From Pseudomonas campi (GTDB taxonomy: Bacteria; Pseudomonadota; Gammaproteobacteria; Pseudomonadales; Pseudomonadaceae), in the NCBI RefSeq assembly GCF_013200955.2, contig NZ_CP053697.2, positions 62,001 to 126,000 of the forward strand: a stretch of 64,000 nt of DNA, given 5' to 3'. Below the pieces are notes generated by a model that made no database searches, had not been told where the DNA came from, and was given only the letters and a program-made list of their open reading frames with translations. A program made the position numbers and the translations under genes. Of this stretch, positions 35,673 through 44,921 are shown piece by piece (the first letter of the stretch is position 1; each line of letters opens with the position of its first letter).

Positions 35673-37088
35673 GTGATCAAGAAAATCCTCATTGCCAACC
35701 GTGGCGAGATTGCCGTCCGTATCGTGCGCGCTTGCGCCGAGATGGGCATCCGCTCGGTGGCGGTCTACGCCGAAGCGGACCGCATGGCGCTGCACGTCAA
35801 GCGCGCCGACGAGGCCCACAGCATCGGTGACGACCCGCTGGCCGGCTACCTCAACCCGCGCAAGCTGGTGAACCTGGCGGTGGAGACCGGCTGCGATGCC
35901 CTGCACCCTGGCTACGGCTTCCTCTCGGAAAACGCCGAGCTGGCCGATATCTGCGCCGAGCGCGGGATCAAGTTCATCGGTCCGTCGGCGGAAGTGATCC
36001 GCCGCATGGGCGACAAGACCGAGGCGCGGCGCAGCATGATCGCCGCTGGCGTGCCCTGCACGCCCGGCACCGAGGGCAACGTGGCGGATATCGCCGAAGC
36101 CCTGCGCGAAGGCGACCGCATCGGCTACCCGGTGATGCTCAAGGCCACCAACGGCGGTGGCGGTCGCGGCATCCGTCGCTGCAACAGCCGCGAGGAGTTG
36201 GAGCAGGCCTACCCGCGGGTGATCTCCGAGGCGACCAAGGCCTTCGGTCGCGCCGAGGTGTTCCTCGAGAAATGCATCGTCAACCCCAAGCACATCGAGG
36301 CGCAGATCCTTGCCGACAGCTTCGGCAACACCGTGCATTTGTACGAGCGCGACTGCTCGATCCAACGGCGCAACCAGAAGCTGATCGAGATCGCCCCCAG
36401 CCCGCAGCTGACCCCCGAACAGCGCGCCTATATCGGCGACCTGGCCGTGCGTGCGGCCAAGGCGGTGGGCTACGAGAACGCCGGCACCGTGGAGTTCCTG
36501 CTCGCCGAGGGCGAGGTGTACTTCATGGAGATGAACACTCGGGTGCAGGTGGAGCACACCATCACCGAAGAAATCACCGGCATCGACGTGGTCCGCGAGC
36601 AGATCCGCATCGCCTCGGGCATGGAGCTGTCGGTCAAGCAGGAAGACATCCAGTACCGCGGCTTCGCCCTGCAGTTCCGCATCAACGCCGAGGACCCGAA
36701 GAACAACTTCCTGCCCTCGTTCGGCAAGATCACCCGCTACTACGCCCCCGGCGGCCCCGGCGTGCGCACCGACACGGCGATCTACACCGGCTACACCATT
36801 CCGCCCTACTACGACTCCATGTGCCTCAAGCTGATCGTCTGGGCCCTGACCTGGGAAGAGGCGATGGACCGCGGCCTGCGTGCGCTGGACGACATGCGCC
36901 TGCAAGGGGTGAAGACCACCGCCGCCTACTACCAGGAAATCCTGCGCAACCCCGAGTTTCGCAGCGGCCAGTTCAACACCAGCTTCGTCGAAGCCCACCC
37001 GGAACTGACCAACTATTCGATCAAGCGCAAACCGGACGAGCTGGCCCTGGCCATCGCTGCCGCCATCGCCGCCCACGCCGGCCTGTGA
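35673..37088 (+). CDS. pycA: Pyruvate carboxylase subunit A (biotin carboxylase)
   Basis: A 471-residue biotin carboxylase subunit: GTG start with GAGGAA upstream, opening MIKKILIANRGEIAVRIVRA, ATP-grasp loop MLKATNGGGGRGIRRC (about 150-165), FLEKCIVNPKHIEAQIL, metal/catalytic block FMEMNTRVQVEHTITEEITG (about 286-305). It carboxylates biotin on the partner subunit using ATP and bicarbonate. Eleven bp separate it from oadA/pycB. Together the two make the two-subunit (alpha4beta4) pyruvate carboxylase of pseudomonads, replenishing oxaloacetate. Confidence 0.94.
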   Translation: MIKKILIANRGEIAVRIVRACAEMGIRSVAVYAEADRMALHVKRADEAHSIGDDPLAGYLNPRKLVNLAVETGCDALHPGYGFLSENAELADICAERGIKFIGPSAEVIRRMGDKTEARRSMIAAGVPCTPGTEGNVADIAEALREGDRIGYPVMLKATNGGGGRGIRRCNSREELEQAYPRVISEATKAFGRAEVFLEKCIVNPKHIEAQILADSFGNTVHLYERDCSIQRRNQKLIEIAPSPQLTPEQRAYIGDLAVRAAKAVGYENAGTVEFLLAEGEVYFMEMNTRVQVEHTITEEITGIDVVREQIRIASGMELSVKQEDIQYRGFALQFRINAEDPKNNFLPSFGKITRYYAPGGPGVRTDTAIYTGYTIPPYYDSMCLKLIVWALTWEEAMDRGLRALDDMRLQGVKTTAAYYQEILRNPEFRSGQFNTSFVEAHPELTNYSIKRKPDELALAIAAAIAAHAGL

Positions 37089-37099
37089 GGAATTGAGAA

Positions 37100-38908
37100 A
37101 TGGCTAAAAAAATCACCGTTACCGACACCATCCTGCGCGACGCCCACCAGTCGATCATCGCCACGCGCATGCGCACCGAAGACATGCTTCCCATCTGCGA
37201 CAAGCTCGACAAGGTCGGCTACTGGTCGCTGGAAGTCTGGGGCGGCGCCACCTTCGACGCCTGCGTGCGCTTCCTCAAGGAAGATCCGTGGGAGCGTCTG
37301 CGCAAGCTCAAGGCCGCGCTGCCCAACACCCGCCTGCAGATGCTCCTGCGCGGGCAGAACCTGCTCGGCTACCGCCACTACAGTGACGACGTGGTGCGCG
37401 CCTTCGTGGCCAAGGCGGCGGTCAATGGCATCGACGTGTTCCGCATCTTCGACGCGATGAACGACGTGCGTAACCTGCGCGTGTCCATCGAAGCGGTGAA
37501 AGCCGCCGGCAAGCACGCCCAGGGCACCATCAGCTACACCACCAGCCCGGTGCACACGGTCGCGGCCTTCGTGAAACAGGCCAAAGACATGCAGGCCATG
37601 GGCATCGACTCCATCGCCATCAAGGACATGGCCGGGCTGCTCACGCCGTTCGCCACCGCCGAGCTGGTCAAGGCGCTGAAGGCCGAGATCGACCTGCCGG
37701 TGTTCATCCATAGCCACGACACCGCCGGCATGGGCTCGATGTGCCAGCTCAAGGCCATCGAGGCTGGTGCCGACCATATCGACACCGCCATCTCCAGCTT
37801 CGCCTGGGGCACCAGCCATCCGGGCACCGAGTCGATGGTCGCCGCCCTGCGCGGCAGCGAGTTCGACACCGGCCTTGACCTGCCGCTGATTCAGGAAATC
37901 GGCATGTACTTCCACGCCGTACGCAAGAAGTACCACCAGTTCGAGAGCGAGTTCACCGCCGTCGACACCCGCGTGCAGGTCAACCAGGTGCCGGGCGGCA
38001 TGATGTCCAACCTGGCCAACCAGCTGAAAGAGCAGGGCGCGCTGAATCGCATCAACGAAGTGTTTGCGGAAATCCCGCGGGTGCGCGAAGACCTCGGCTT
38101 CCCGCCGTTGGTGACGCCGACCTCGCAGATCGTTGGCACCCAGGCGGTGTTCAACGTGCTGGCCGGCGAGCGCTACAAGACCATCACCAACGAGGTGAAG
38201 CTGTACCTGCAAGGTCGCTACGGCCTGGCGCCGGGCAAGATCAACGAGCAGCTGCGCAAGCAGGCGATCGGCAGTGAGGACGTTATCGATGTGCGCCCCG
38301 CCGACCTGATCCCGCCGGAGCTGGCCAAGCTGCGCGCCGAAGTCGGCGCCCTGGCCAAGTCCGAGGAAGACGTGCTGACCTACGCCATGTTCCCCGACAT
38401 CGGCCGCAAGTTCCTCGAGGAGCGCGCCGCCGGCACACTGACTCCCGAAGTGCTCCTGCCGATTCCGGAAGCTGGCGGCGTGGCGGCGGTGGGCGGTGAG
38501 GGCGTGCCGACCGAGTTCATCATCGACGTGCACGGCGAGAGCTACCGCGTCGACATCACCGGCGTTGGCGTGAAGGGCGACGGCAAGCGCCACTTCTACC
38601 TGTCCATCGACGGCATGCCGGAAGAAGTGGTGTTTGAGCCGCTCAACGACTTCGTCGGCGGTGGCGGCAGCAAGCGCAAGCAGGCCAGCGCGCCGGGCGA
38701 TGTGTCCACCACCATGCCGGGCAATATCGTCGAGGTGCTGGTGAAAGAGGGCGACCAGGTGAAAGCCGGCCAGGCCGTACTGATTACCGAGGCGATGAAG
38801 ATGGAAACCGAGGTGCAGGCGCCGATCGCCGGTACGGTGAAAACTATCCACGTGGCCAAGGGTGATCGAGTGACCCCTGGTGAAGTGCTGGTGGAGATCG
38901 AGGCCTGA
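37100..38908 (+). CDS. oadA: Pyruvate carboxylase subunit B / oxaloacetate decarboxylase alpha-like
   Basis: A 602-residue protein. The carboxyltransferase domain starts TVTDTILRDAHQSIIATRMR and contains VFIHSHDTAGMG and the metal/CO2 region (about 1-300); the conserved central domain (about 300-470) follows, then a Gly-rich linker, and a C-terminal biotinyl domain (about 530-602) with the attachment site ITEAMKMETE. It transfers carboxyl from biotin to pyruvate. Genes for the beta and gamma membrane subunits of sodium-pumping decarboxylase are absent, and the partner is a biotin carboxylase, so the pyruvate carboxylase role is favoured; it is often annotated oadA. A repeat element and a strong terminator follow. 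Confidence 0.93.
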   Translation: MAKKITVTDTILRDAHQSIIATRMRTEDMLPICDKLDKVGYWSLEVWGGATFDACVRFLKEDPWERLRKLKAALPNTRLQMLLRGQNLLGYRHYSDDVVRAFVAKAAVNGIDVFRIFDAMNDVRNLRVSIEAVKAAGKHAQGTISYTTSPVHTVAAFVKQAKDMQAMGIDSIAIKDMAGLLTPFATAELVKALKAEIDLPVFIHSHDTAGMGSMCQLKAIEAGADHIDTAISSFAWGTSHPGTESMVAALRGSEFDTGLDLPLIQEIGMYFHAVRKKYHQFESEFTAVDTRVQVNQVPGGMMSNLANQLKEQGALNRINEVFAEIPRVREDLGFPPLVTPTSQIVGTQAVFNVLAGERYKTITNEVKLYLQGRYGLAPGKINEQLRKQAIGSEDVIDVRPADLIPPELAKLRAEVGALAKSEEDVLTYAMFPDIGRKFLEERAAGTLTPEVLLPIPEAGGVAAVGGEGVPTEFIIDVHGESYRVDITGVGVKGDGKRHFYLSIDGMPEEVVFEPLNDFVGGGGSKRKQASAPGDVSTTMPGNIVEVLVKEGDQVKAGQAVLITEAMKMETEVQAPIAGTVKTIHVAKGDRVTPGEVLVEIEA

Positions 38909-38916
38909 TCGGCCAA

Positions 38917-39056
38917 GAGCCGGTCTACGACCTCTTGATCGTCGGCCATGCTGCGTTGAAATTGGGCTCGGGCTGCTCATTTACAGCTCGTAAACTCCGC
39001 GCCCTCGCCCAATTTCGCCTTGCCTGGCTCTAGCTCAAAAGATCGTAAACCGGCTC
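38917..39056. repeat. MITE-like element, copy C (140 bp)
   Basis: Termini GAGCCGGTCTACGACCT and AGATCGTAAACCGGCTC; interior gctcatttacagctcgtaaa shared with copies A, B and D. Opposite orientation to A and B. Flanks CAA and TAA. It starts 8 bp after the oadA stop. Confidence 0.82.
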
Positions 39057-39075
39057 TAACGAGCAAGTCCCCTGT

Positions 39076-39101
39076 GGGGAGCCGCAAGGCTCCCCTTTTT
39101 T
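39076..39101 (+). terminator. Rho-independent terminator of pycA-oadA
   Basis: GGGGAGCC-GCAA-GGCTCCCC followed by TTTTTT, located beyond the repeat element, 168 bp after the oadA stop. The element seems to have inserted between the gene and its terminator. Confidence 0.9.
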
Positions 39102-39110
39102 ATGCGCGGG

Positions 39111-39174
39111 TGCTGAGTAGGGCGGGTGCAACCCGCGACACGGGCAATGCGGGTTTCACCCGCCCTACTCAGCA
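39111..39174. repeat. Long REP-like inverted repeat
   Basis: tgctgagtagggcgggtgca and its near reverse complement acccgccctactcagca enclose acgggcaatg. This is a common Pseudomonas intergenic palindrome. Confidence 0.75.
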
Positions 39175-39204
39175 CCCAGCACCTAGCGCGCAGATCGCAG
39201 GTAC

Positions 39205-39231
39205 AAAAAAGGGAAGCACTCGGCTTCCCTT
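39205..39231 (-). terminator. Terminator of the DUF1127 gene
   Basis: GGGAAGC/GCTTCCC stem with T-run on the minus strand (A-tract at 39205-39210 on the plus strand), about 22 bp past the stop codon. Confidence 0.88.
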
Positions 39232-39252
39232 TTGCGCGGTGACGCGTTCGAC

Positions 39253-39468
39253 TCAGCGCCAGAACGGCTTACTGATCTCGGCGTGGCGCTGATAGAGGCT
39301 GATGCCGGCGTCGGCCAGCAGGCGCTCGTCCAGGCGGGCCAGTTGATGGCGACTGATGATGCGGCGCTTCCACAGCAGCAGGGTGGCGATGATCTGCAGC
39401 GGCAGGTGGCCACGTACGTTCGAGGAACTGTCTTGAAAGAGCGAGTCGGAACCGAGGGTACGTTCCAT
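39253..39468 (-). CDS. DUF1127-domain small protein
   Basis: A 71-residue basic protein. The C-terminal DUF1127 motif is clear: ISRHQLARLDERLLADAGIS (about residues 38-57) followed by YQRHAEISKPFW, matching the family pattern of Arg-rich N-terminus, LxxLDDRxLxDIG and terminal PFW. DUF1127 proteins are short regulators linked to phosphate/RNA homeostasis in alphaproteobacteria; the role in Pseudomonas is unclear. It is monocistronic with its own terminator. The 402 bp upstream (39469-39870) hold no gene that I can support. Confidence 0.85.
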   Translation of the reverse strand: MERTLGSDSLFQDSSSNVRGHLPLQIIATLLLWKRRIISRHQLARLDERLLADAGISLYQRHAEISKPFWR

Positions 39469-39870
39469 GGTGGAGCTTCCTTCCGCTTGTGGCGGGGTGA
39501 GAGAGTGTTCTGCTTGGGGTTAATTATCCTGACTGACTGGTCGATTTTGTAGGCACAGCTGGGGTGAATTGTCGGGCTATTAATTAGCCGGCTAGCTAAC
39601 TGTTCTGGTTTTATTTGCCCAACTGTACGGGTCACCAGGTGAAAGTCCCGCGCTTGTCTGAGCAGCGTGATTTTTACCGGTGACTGGTGGCGTCTGCAGC
39701 AGATTCGTGGCGATACAGTTCTGCAGCCGATTGTGTTTGTGGCGATCTGTTTTTGTCGAAAAGCTGCCTGTGTCTGTCGCCCTTTCGGCGGCGCCGGCGG
39801 GCCTGTGCGGCGTAAAGTAGGCTGACCCGATCCGCCCTGCGCCGCGGCAGGGATGCACAAGGAAACCCGC

Positions 39871-40908
39871 ATGACCGACCAGACACAACAATTCGCCAGC
39901 GACAACTATTCCGGCATCTGCCCGGAAGCCTGGGCCGCCATGGCCGAGGCCAACCAGGGCCACCAGCGTGCCTACGGCGAGGATCAGTGGACGGCGCGCG
40001 CCGCCGACCACTTCCGCCAACTGTTCGAGACCGATTGCGAAGTGTTCTTCGCCTTCAACGGCACGGCCGCCAACTCCCTGGCGCTGTCCAGCCTGTGCCA
40101 GAGCTACCACAGCGTGATCTGCTCGGAGACCGCCCACGTCGAGACCGACGAGTGCGGCGCCCCGGAGTTTTTCTCCAACGGCTCCAAGCTGCTCACCGCG
40201 CGCACCGAGCAGGGCAAGCTGACTCCCGAATCGATCCGCGAAGTGGCGCTCAAGCGTCAGGACATCCACTACCCGAAACCGCGGGTAGTGACCCTGACTC
40301 AGGCCACCGAGGTCGGCACCGTTTACAGCCCCGATGAAGTAAGGGCGATCAGCCAGGTGTGCAAGGAGCTCGGGCTCAACCTGCATATGGACGGTGCGCG
40401 TTTCTCCAACGCCTGTGCCTTCCTCGGCTGCAGCCCGGCCGAGCTGACCTGGCAGGCCGGCGTCGACGTGCTGTGCTTCGGCGGCACCAAGAACGGTATG
40501 GCGGTCGGCGAAGCCATCCTGTTCTTCAACAAGGCCCTGGCTGAAGACTTCGATTACCGCTGCAAGCAGGCCGGCCAGCTGGCCTCGAAGATGCGCTTCC
40601 TCTCCGCCCCCTGGGTCGGCCTGCTGCAGGACGACGCCTGGTTGCGCTACGCCCACCACGCCAACCGCTGCGCACGCCTGCTCGCCGAACTGGTAGCGGA
40701 TGTGCCGGGCGTCAGCCTGATGTTCCCGGTGCAGGCCAACGGCGTGTTCCTGCAACTCAGCGAGCCGGCCATCGAACGCCTGCGCGCGTGGGGCTGGCGC
40801 TTCTACACCTTCATCGGCGCCGGTGGCGCGCGTTTCATGTGTTCCTGGGATACCGAGGAAACGCGGGTGCGTGAGTTGGCGGCGGATATTCGCAAGGCCA
40901 TGGCCTGA
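39871..40908 (+). CDS. ltaE: Low-specificity L-threonine aldolase
   Basis: A 345-residue fold-type I PLP enzyme cleaving L-threonine and L-allo-threonine to glycine and acetaldehyde. Visible: FAFNGTAANSLALSS (cofactor pocket), VICSETAHVETDECGAPEFF, LHMDGARFSNACAFLGCSPA, and the PLP lysine block LCFGGTKNGMAVGEAI (Lys near residue 207). Start 39871 has SD AAGGAAA; the frame opens six codons earlier. It matches the PA5413-type enzyme. It is followed by a convergent small secreted protein. Confidence 0.93.
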   Translation: MTDQTQQFASDNYSGICPEAWAAMAEANQGHQRAYGEDQWTARAADHFRQLFETDCEVFFAFNGTAANSLALSSLCQSYHSVICSETAHVETDECGAPEFFSNGSKLLTARTEQGKLTPESIREVALKRQDIHYPKPRVVTLTQATEVGTVYSPDEVRAISQVCKELGLNLHMDGARFSNACAFLGCSPAELTWQAGVDVLCFGGTKNGMAVGEAILFFNKALAEDFDYRCKQAGQLASKMRFLSAPWVGLLQDDAWLRYAHHANRCARLLAELVADVPGVSLMFPVQANGVFLQLSEPAIERLRAWGWRFYTFIGAGGARFMCSWDTEETRVRELAADIRKAMA

Positions 40909-40918
40909 GCATCGCGGC

Positions 40919-41263
40919 TTACTGCTGCTCGTCCGGCTGGGTTGGCGGCGCAGTTTCTGTTGCCGGGTCTTCCTGCTTTTCCTCGCACATGCCGTTGGCG
41001 CCCTGCTTGCCGGTGTAGGACACCGTTGGCGTGCCACTGGCAGTGAGGCTGACGGAGACGGTCATGCCTTCGCCCTTGGCCTCGAAGTACTGCTCACTGA
41101 ACTTGTGCAGGGTGGCCTGCTGGTCGTTGATATACACCGGGCCACCGGCCTCGGCGCGCACGCTGACATCGGTCGGGCAGGTGACGTTGAACGCGGGCAG
41201 GTTGGCAGCACTGGCCGCCGTGCTGGCGGCGAGCAGGGTGGCAGCGATCAGCTGGTTTCTCAT
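40919..41263 (-). CDS. Small secreted hypothetical protein
   Basis: A 114-residue protein with a clear signal (MRNQLIAATLLAASTAASAA) and a compact mature domain containing two cysteines (C near 33 and C near 94) that could form one disulfide, then an acidic Pro/Thr/Gln tail. Start 41263 follows SD AGGAG; a longer frame to 41338 has no support. I do not recognise the family. Confidence 0.7.
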   Translation of the reverse strand: MRNQLIAATLLAASTAASAANLPAFNVTCPTDVSVRAEAGGPVYINDQQATLHKFSEQYFEAKGEGMTVSVSLTASGTPTVSYTGKQGANGMCEEKQEDPATETAPPTQPDEQQ

Positions 41264-41405
41264 CGGATGGCTCCTGGCGTGGCAGTCGGCAATGGACGCC
41301 AGAGCCATGGCCGGCCGGCGGCGTTCCTGACTGTTCACCTAAGCAGCCGCTCTCGGGCTTGTCCAACGACTGCCAAGCTTGCCGATGAGCTGCAGGTCGA
41401 AATGC

Positions 41406-41429
41406 AGAACCGGCCCTGAGGCCGGTTCT
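41406..41429 (-). terminator. Hairpin downstream of the polyamine-binding protein gene
   Basis: AGAACCGGCC-CTGA-GGCCGGTTCT is a perfect 10-bp stem 23 bp past the stop codon of the minus-strand gene. T-runs on either side are short, so it may be a terminator or a 3' stabiliser. Confidence 0.6.
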
Positions 41430-41451
41430 ATTTCAACTGTTGAGGCGCGGC

Positions 41452-42561
41452 TCAGTTACCCGTCTTGATCTTGCTCCACGCCCGGGTGCGCACGCGCTCG
41501 ATCTTCTGCGGCAGCGGTTGCAGCACGTAGAGGGTCTTCTGCGCCTCGGCGGTTGGGGTCAGGTTGGGGTTGTCGCGGATCTCGGCGCCGACCAGTGGCG
41601 TGGCGGCCAGGTTGGGGTTGGGGTAGCCGAGGAAGTCGCTGATCGGTGCCACCACTTTCGGGTCGAGCAGGTTGTTGAGGAATTCATGGGCCTCGGCGAC
41701 GTTCTTCGCGCTTTTCGGGATGGCGAAGGAGTCGTACCACAGCGGCGCGCCTTCCTTGGGCAGGCGCCAGTCGACCACCACGCCGTTGCCGGCTTCCTTG
41801 GCGCGGTTGGCGAACTGGTAGAAGCTGCCCGAGTAGCCGATGGCCACGCAGATGTCGCCGTTGGCGATGTCGGTCATGTACTTGGCCGAGTGGAAGTAGG
41901 CGACGTAGGGGCGGATCTTCAGCATCAGCTCGGCGGCCTTGTCGTAGTCGCCAGGCTGCGCGCTGTTCGGGTCCAGGCCGAGGTGGTGCAGGGCAATCGG
42001 CAGGATGTCGCCGGGCGAGTCGAGCATGGCCACGCCGCATTGCTTGAGCTTGCTGATGTTCTCTTCCTTGAAGATCAGATCCCAGCTGTCCACCGGGGCA
42101 TTTTCGCCGAGCACGGCCTTGACCTTGGCCGGGTTGAAGCCGATCAGCACGGTGCCGTACATGTAGGGCACGGCGTACTGGTTGCCGGGGTCGTTGGCGG
42201 TCATCAGCTCAAGCAGGCCGGGGTCGAGGTTCTGCCAGTTGGGCAGCTTGCTCTTGTCCAGCTTCTGGAACACGCCGGCCTTGATCTGGGTGTCGAGGAA
42301 GGTGTTGGTCGGCACCACCAGGTCATAGCCGGAGTTGCCGGTGAGCAGCTTGGCTTCCAGCGATTCGTTGGTGTCGAACACGTCCCAGGTCAGCTGGATG
42401 CCGGTCTTCTGCTGAAATTCCTTGGGTACCGACGGCAGCATGTAGTCGGCCCAGTTGTACACGCGCAGCTCGCGCTGTTCTGCCGCTTGCGCCTGTCCCG
42501 CGCCGGTCAGCAGGGCGCTGCCGCAGAGGGTGATGCCGAACAGCTGTTGGAGTTTGTTCAT
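41452..42561 (-). CDS. Polyamine (putrescine/spermidine-like) ABC substrate-binding protein
   Basis: A 369-residue PotF/SpuD-family periplasmic protein with signal peptide (to about AQA, residue 26). Mature start ELRVYNWADYMLPSVPKEFQ is typical, with ligand-pocket Trp/Asp residues in YNWADY and WDVFDTNE, and later PYMYGTVLIGFNP and AIGYSGSFYQFANRA. It lies 24 bp downstream of the acetylpolyamine amidohydrolase gene, as in PA1409-PA1410, suggesting it binds (acetyl)polyamines. No permease or ATPase genes are adjacent, so it must share a transporter or act as a sensor. Confidence 0.88.
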   Translation of the reverse strand: MNKLQQLFGITLCGSALLTGAGQAQAAEQRELRVYNWADYMLPSVPKEFQQKTGIQLTWDVFDTNESLEAKLLTGNSGYDLVVPTNTFLDTQIKAGVFQKLDKSKLPNWQNLDPGLLELMTANDPGNQYAVPYMYGTVLIGFNPAKVKAVLGENAPVDSWDLIFKEENISKLKQCGVAMLDSPGDILPIALHHLGLDPNSAQPGDYDKAAELMLKIRPYVAYFHSAKYMTDIANGDICVAIGYSGSFYQFANRAKEAGNGVVVDWRLPKEGAPLWYDSFAIPKSAKNVAEAHEFLNNLLDPKVVAPISDFLGYPNPNLAATPLVGAEIRDNPNLTPTAEAQKTLYVLQPLPQKIERVRTRAWSKIKTGN

Positions 42562-42585
42562 TTTGTTCTCCTCATTGATGGCGCC

Positions 42586-43614
42586 TCAGGCGCCCTGGAA
42601 ACCTTCGAGTACGTTGACCGCGTTGATGCCGATTTCCGCCACCGCGTAACCGCCCTCCATGACGAACAGGGTCGGCTTGCCGAGTTGGGCGATGCGCTGG
42701 CCCATGCGCAGGTAATCCGGGCTGTCGAGCTTGAAGCGCGAGATCGGGTCGTCCTTGTAGGTGTCGACGCCGAGGGACACCAACACAACGTCCGGCGCGT
42801 AGGCGGCGATGCGCTGGCAGGCGCTGTCCAGGGCCGCGCCCCAGACATCCCAGGCGCTACCGGCGGCCAGCGGCAGGTTGAGGTTGTAGCCCACGCCGGC
42901 GCCTGCGCCGGTCTCATCGGCATAGCCGAGAAAGTGCGGGTACTCGAAGCTCGGGCTGCCGTGGATATTGGCGACGAACACGTCGGCGCGCTCATAGAAG
43001 ATCGACTGGGTGCCGTTGCCGTGGTGGTAGTCGACATCGAGGATGGCCACCCGCGCGGCGCCCTGGTCGAAAAAGGCCTGGGCGGCGATGGCCACGTTGT
43101 TCAGGTAGCAGTAACCGCCCATCACATCGCTGCTGGCGTGGTGGCCCGGCGGACGGCACAGGGCAAAGGCACTGCGCGCGCCGGCGGCGACTTCGCGCTG
43201 GGCGGTCAGGGCGACCTGGGCGGAGCTGTACACAGCCTGCCAGGTGCCGGCGGTGATCGGCGCGAAGCAGTCGAAGCTGTGGAAGCCGTACTGGCCGTAG
43301 AGGTCGTCCGGGCGCTTGGCGCGCATATGCCGGGCCGGGAACACGCCGGGCAGGAAGTCGGCGCTGTTGCCCTGGGCAGCCCAGCCGGCCCAGGCCTTTT
43401 GCAGGAACACCAGGTAATCGGCGCTGTGGATACGGGCGATTGGTGCCAGGCCGAATTCCTGCGGTGCGCGGATCTCGCCGAGCTGCTGCGCTTGCACACG
43501 GGCCAGCACATGGTCGGCGCGCGCCGGCATCTCGAAGCAGGGCTGGAGCTCGCCGCCGACCATCTCGCCCTGGGCGTGGTGCAGGCGGTGGTCGTCGCTG
43601 TAGATGGTCAGCAT
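42586..43614 (-). CDS. aphA: Acetylpolyamine amidohydrolase (class II HDAC family)
   Basis: A 342-residue zinc hydrolase that removes acetyl from acetylputrescine or acetylcadaverine. HDAC-family motifs: [20 protein letters not shown] (tandem catalytic His, about 156-175), [20 protein letters not shown] (Zn ligands Asp and His), [18 protein letters not shown] (second Asp), MEGGYAV. Start 43614 follows AGGAGAA. It is the first gene of a two-gene unit with the polyamine-binding protein. P. aeruginosa has AphA and AphB; neighbour order favours AphA. Confidence 0.9.
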   Translation of the reverse strand: MLTIYSDDHRLHHAQGEMVGGELQPCFEMPARADHVLARVQAQQLGEIRAPQEFGLAPIARIHSADYLVFLQKAWAGWAAQGNSADFLPGVFPARHMRAKRPDDLYGQYGFHSFDCFAPITAGTWQAVYSSAQVALTAQREVAAGARSAFALCRPPGHHASSDVMGGYCYLNNVAIAAQAFFDQGAARVAILDVDYHHGNGTQSIFYERADVFVANIHGSPSFEYPHFLGYADETGAGAGVGYNLNLPLAAGSAWDVWGAALDSACQRIAAYAPDVVLVSLGVDTYKDDPISRFKLDSPDYLRMGQRIAQLGKPTLFVMEGGYAVAEIGINAVNVLEGFQGA

Positions 43615-43820
43615 CTTGTGGTTCTCCTCATACTTGCTGGGCGCATTGTTGGCGCCGTGGCCGAGTCGGGAGAACGATAACCCCGGCCAACAAAGGGATA
43701 ATTCCGGCCATTGTGGCGGGGAGCATGGCCACCAGGGGTTGGCCACGGCCAGCCCGGCACTGTGATTGCGCGTGGTCGGCGGGCGTCTATTTCGGCACCC
43801 GTACAGGCAAGAGGTCGAGC

Positions 43821-44744
43821 ATGCAGGCGTTGTTGAACGAGATTCTGGATCAGGTCCGGCCGCTGCTCGGCCAGGGCCAGGTCGCCGACTATATTCCGGC
43901 GCTGGCCGAGGTGCCGGCCAACCAGCTGGGCATCGCCGTGTACGGCGTCGATGGCAGCCTGTTTACCGCCGGTGACGCCAGCACGGCGTTCTCCATCCAG
44001 AGCATTTCCAAGGTGTTCAGCCTGGTCCAGGCGATCCAGCATTCCGGCGAGGACATCTGGCAGCGCCTTGGCCACGAGCCTTCCGGCCAGCCGTTCAATT
44101 CGCTGGTGCAGCTGGAGTTCGAGCGCGGCCGGCCACGCAACCCGTTCATCAATGCCGGCGCTTTGGTGATCTGCGATATCAACGAGTCACGCTTCGCCGC
44201 CCCGGCGCTGTCGATGCGCGACTTCGCCCGGCGCCTGTCCGGCAACCTGCATGTGGTGGCGGACATGAAGGTGGCCGAGTCGGAATACCAGCACCGTGCG
44301 CGCAACGCTGCTGCGGCTTACCTGATGCAGGCCTTCGGCAATTTCCACAACGATGTCGAGACGGTGCTGCGCAGCTATTTCCACCACTGCGCGCTGGCGA
44401 TGAACTGCGTCGACCTGGCGCGCGCCTGCGGCTTCCTGGCCAACCAGGGGCTGTGCACGCACAGCGGTGAACAGCTGCTGACGCCGCGGCAGACCCAGCA
44501 GGTCAACGCGATCATGGCCACCAGCGGCTTGTACGACGAGGCCGGCAACTTCGCCTACCGCGTCGGCCTGCCGGGCAAGAGCGGGGTCGGTGGCGGCATC
44601 GTCGCGGTGGTGCCGGGACGCTTCAGCGTGTGCGTGTGGTCACCGGAGCTGAACCCGGCCGGCAACTCGCTGGCCGGCATGGCGGCGCTGGAATTGCTCA
44701 GCGAACGGATCGGAGGGTCGGTGTTTTCACCGCTGAATCGGTGA
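43821..44744 (+). CDS. glsB: Glutaminase
   Basis: A 307-residue serine-dependent beta-lactamase-like glutaminase hydrolysing L-glutamine to glutamate and ammonia. Catalytic SxxK in [16 protein letters not shown] (about 59-74); [21 protein letters not shown]-type block [14 protein letters not shown], and [16 protein letters not shown] near the end. Length is standard. Start 43821 has aagaggt upstream; a long upstream extension of the frame is non-coding. It is divergent from aphA and convergent with the asparaginase gene across a composite repeat. Confidence 0.94.
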   Translation: MQALLNEILDQVRPLLGQGQVADYIPALAEVPANQLGIAVYGVDGSLFTAGDASTAFSIQSISKVFSLVQAIQHSGEDIWQRLGHEPSGQPFNSLVQLEFERGRPRNPFINAGALVICDINESRFAAPALSMRDFARRLSGNLHVVADMKVAESEYQHRARNAAAAYLMQAFGNFHNDVETVLRSYFHHCALAMNCVDLARACGFLANQGLCTHSGEQLLTPRQTQQVNAIMATSGLYDEAGNFAYRVGLPGKSGVGGGIVAVVPGRFSVCVWSPELNPAGNSLAGMAALELLSERIGGSVFSPLNR

Positions 44745-44755
44745 ATCGCTGAGTG

Positions 44756-44893
44756 CGACCTCTCTCGCGTTTGGGAGAGGGATCCCGAGAGAGGGTCAGG
44801 CAACGCCCCTCTCCCTAGCCCTCGGCTTGGGCTTCCTGCGTCGCTCTACCTCCTGCATCCATGCAGTCGTCTCCCATAAATGGGAGAGGGGAC
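44756..44893. repeat. Composite repeat between glutaminase and asparaginase genes
   Basis: Contains cctctctcgcgtttgggaga, then ctccctagccctcggcttgg, cttcctgcgtcgctctacct and gtcgtctcccataaatggga. Same internal order as in 6691-6905 and 60900-61120, but without recognisable terminal inverted repeats. Also located between convergent genes. Confidence 0.8.
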
Positions 44894-44921
44894 TGATCGC
44901 GGCAGGCCTGATGCCCTGTGC

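Noticed and set aside
37100..38908. Sodium-pumping oxaloacetate decarboxylase
   Set aside because: No beta or gamma membrane subunit genes are present; the partner is a biotin carboxylase, so pyruvate carboxylase is the better reading.
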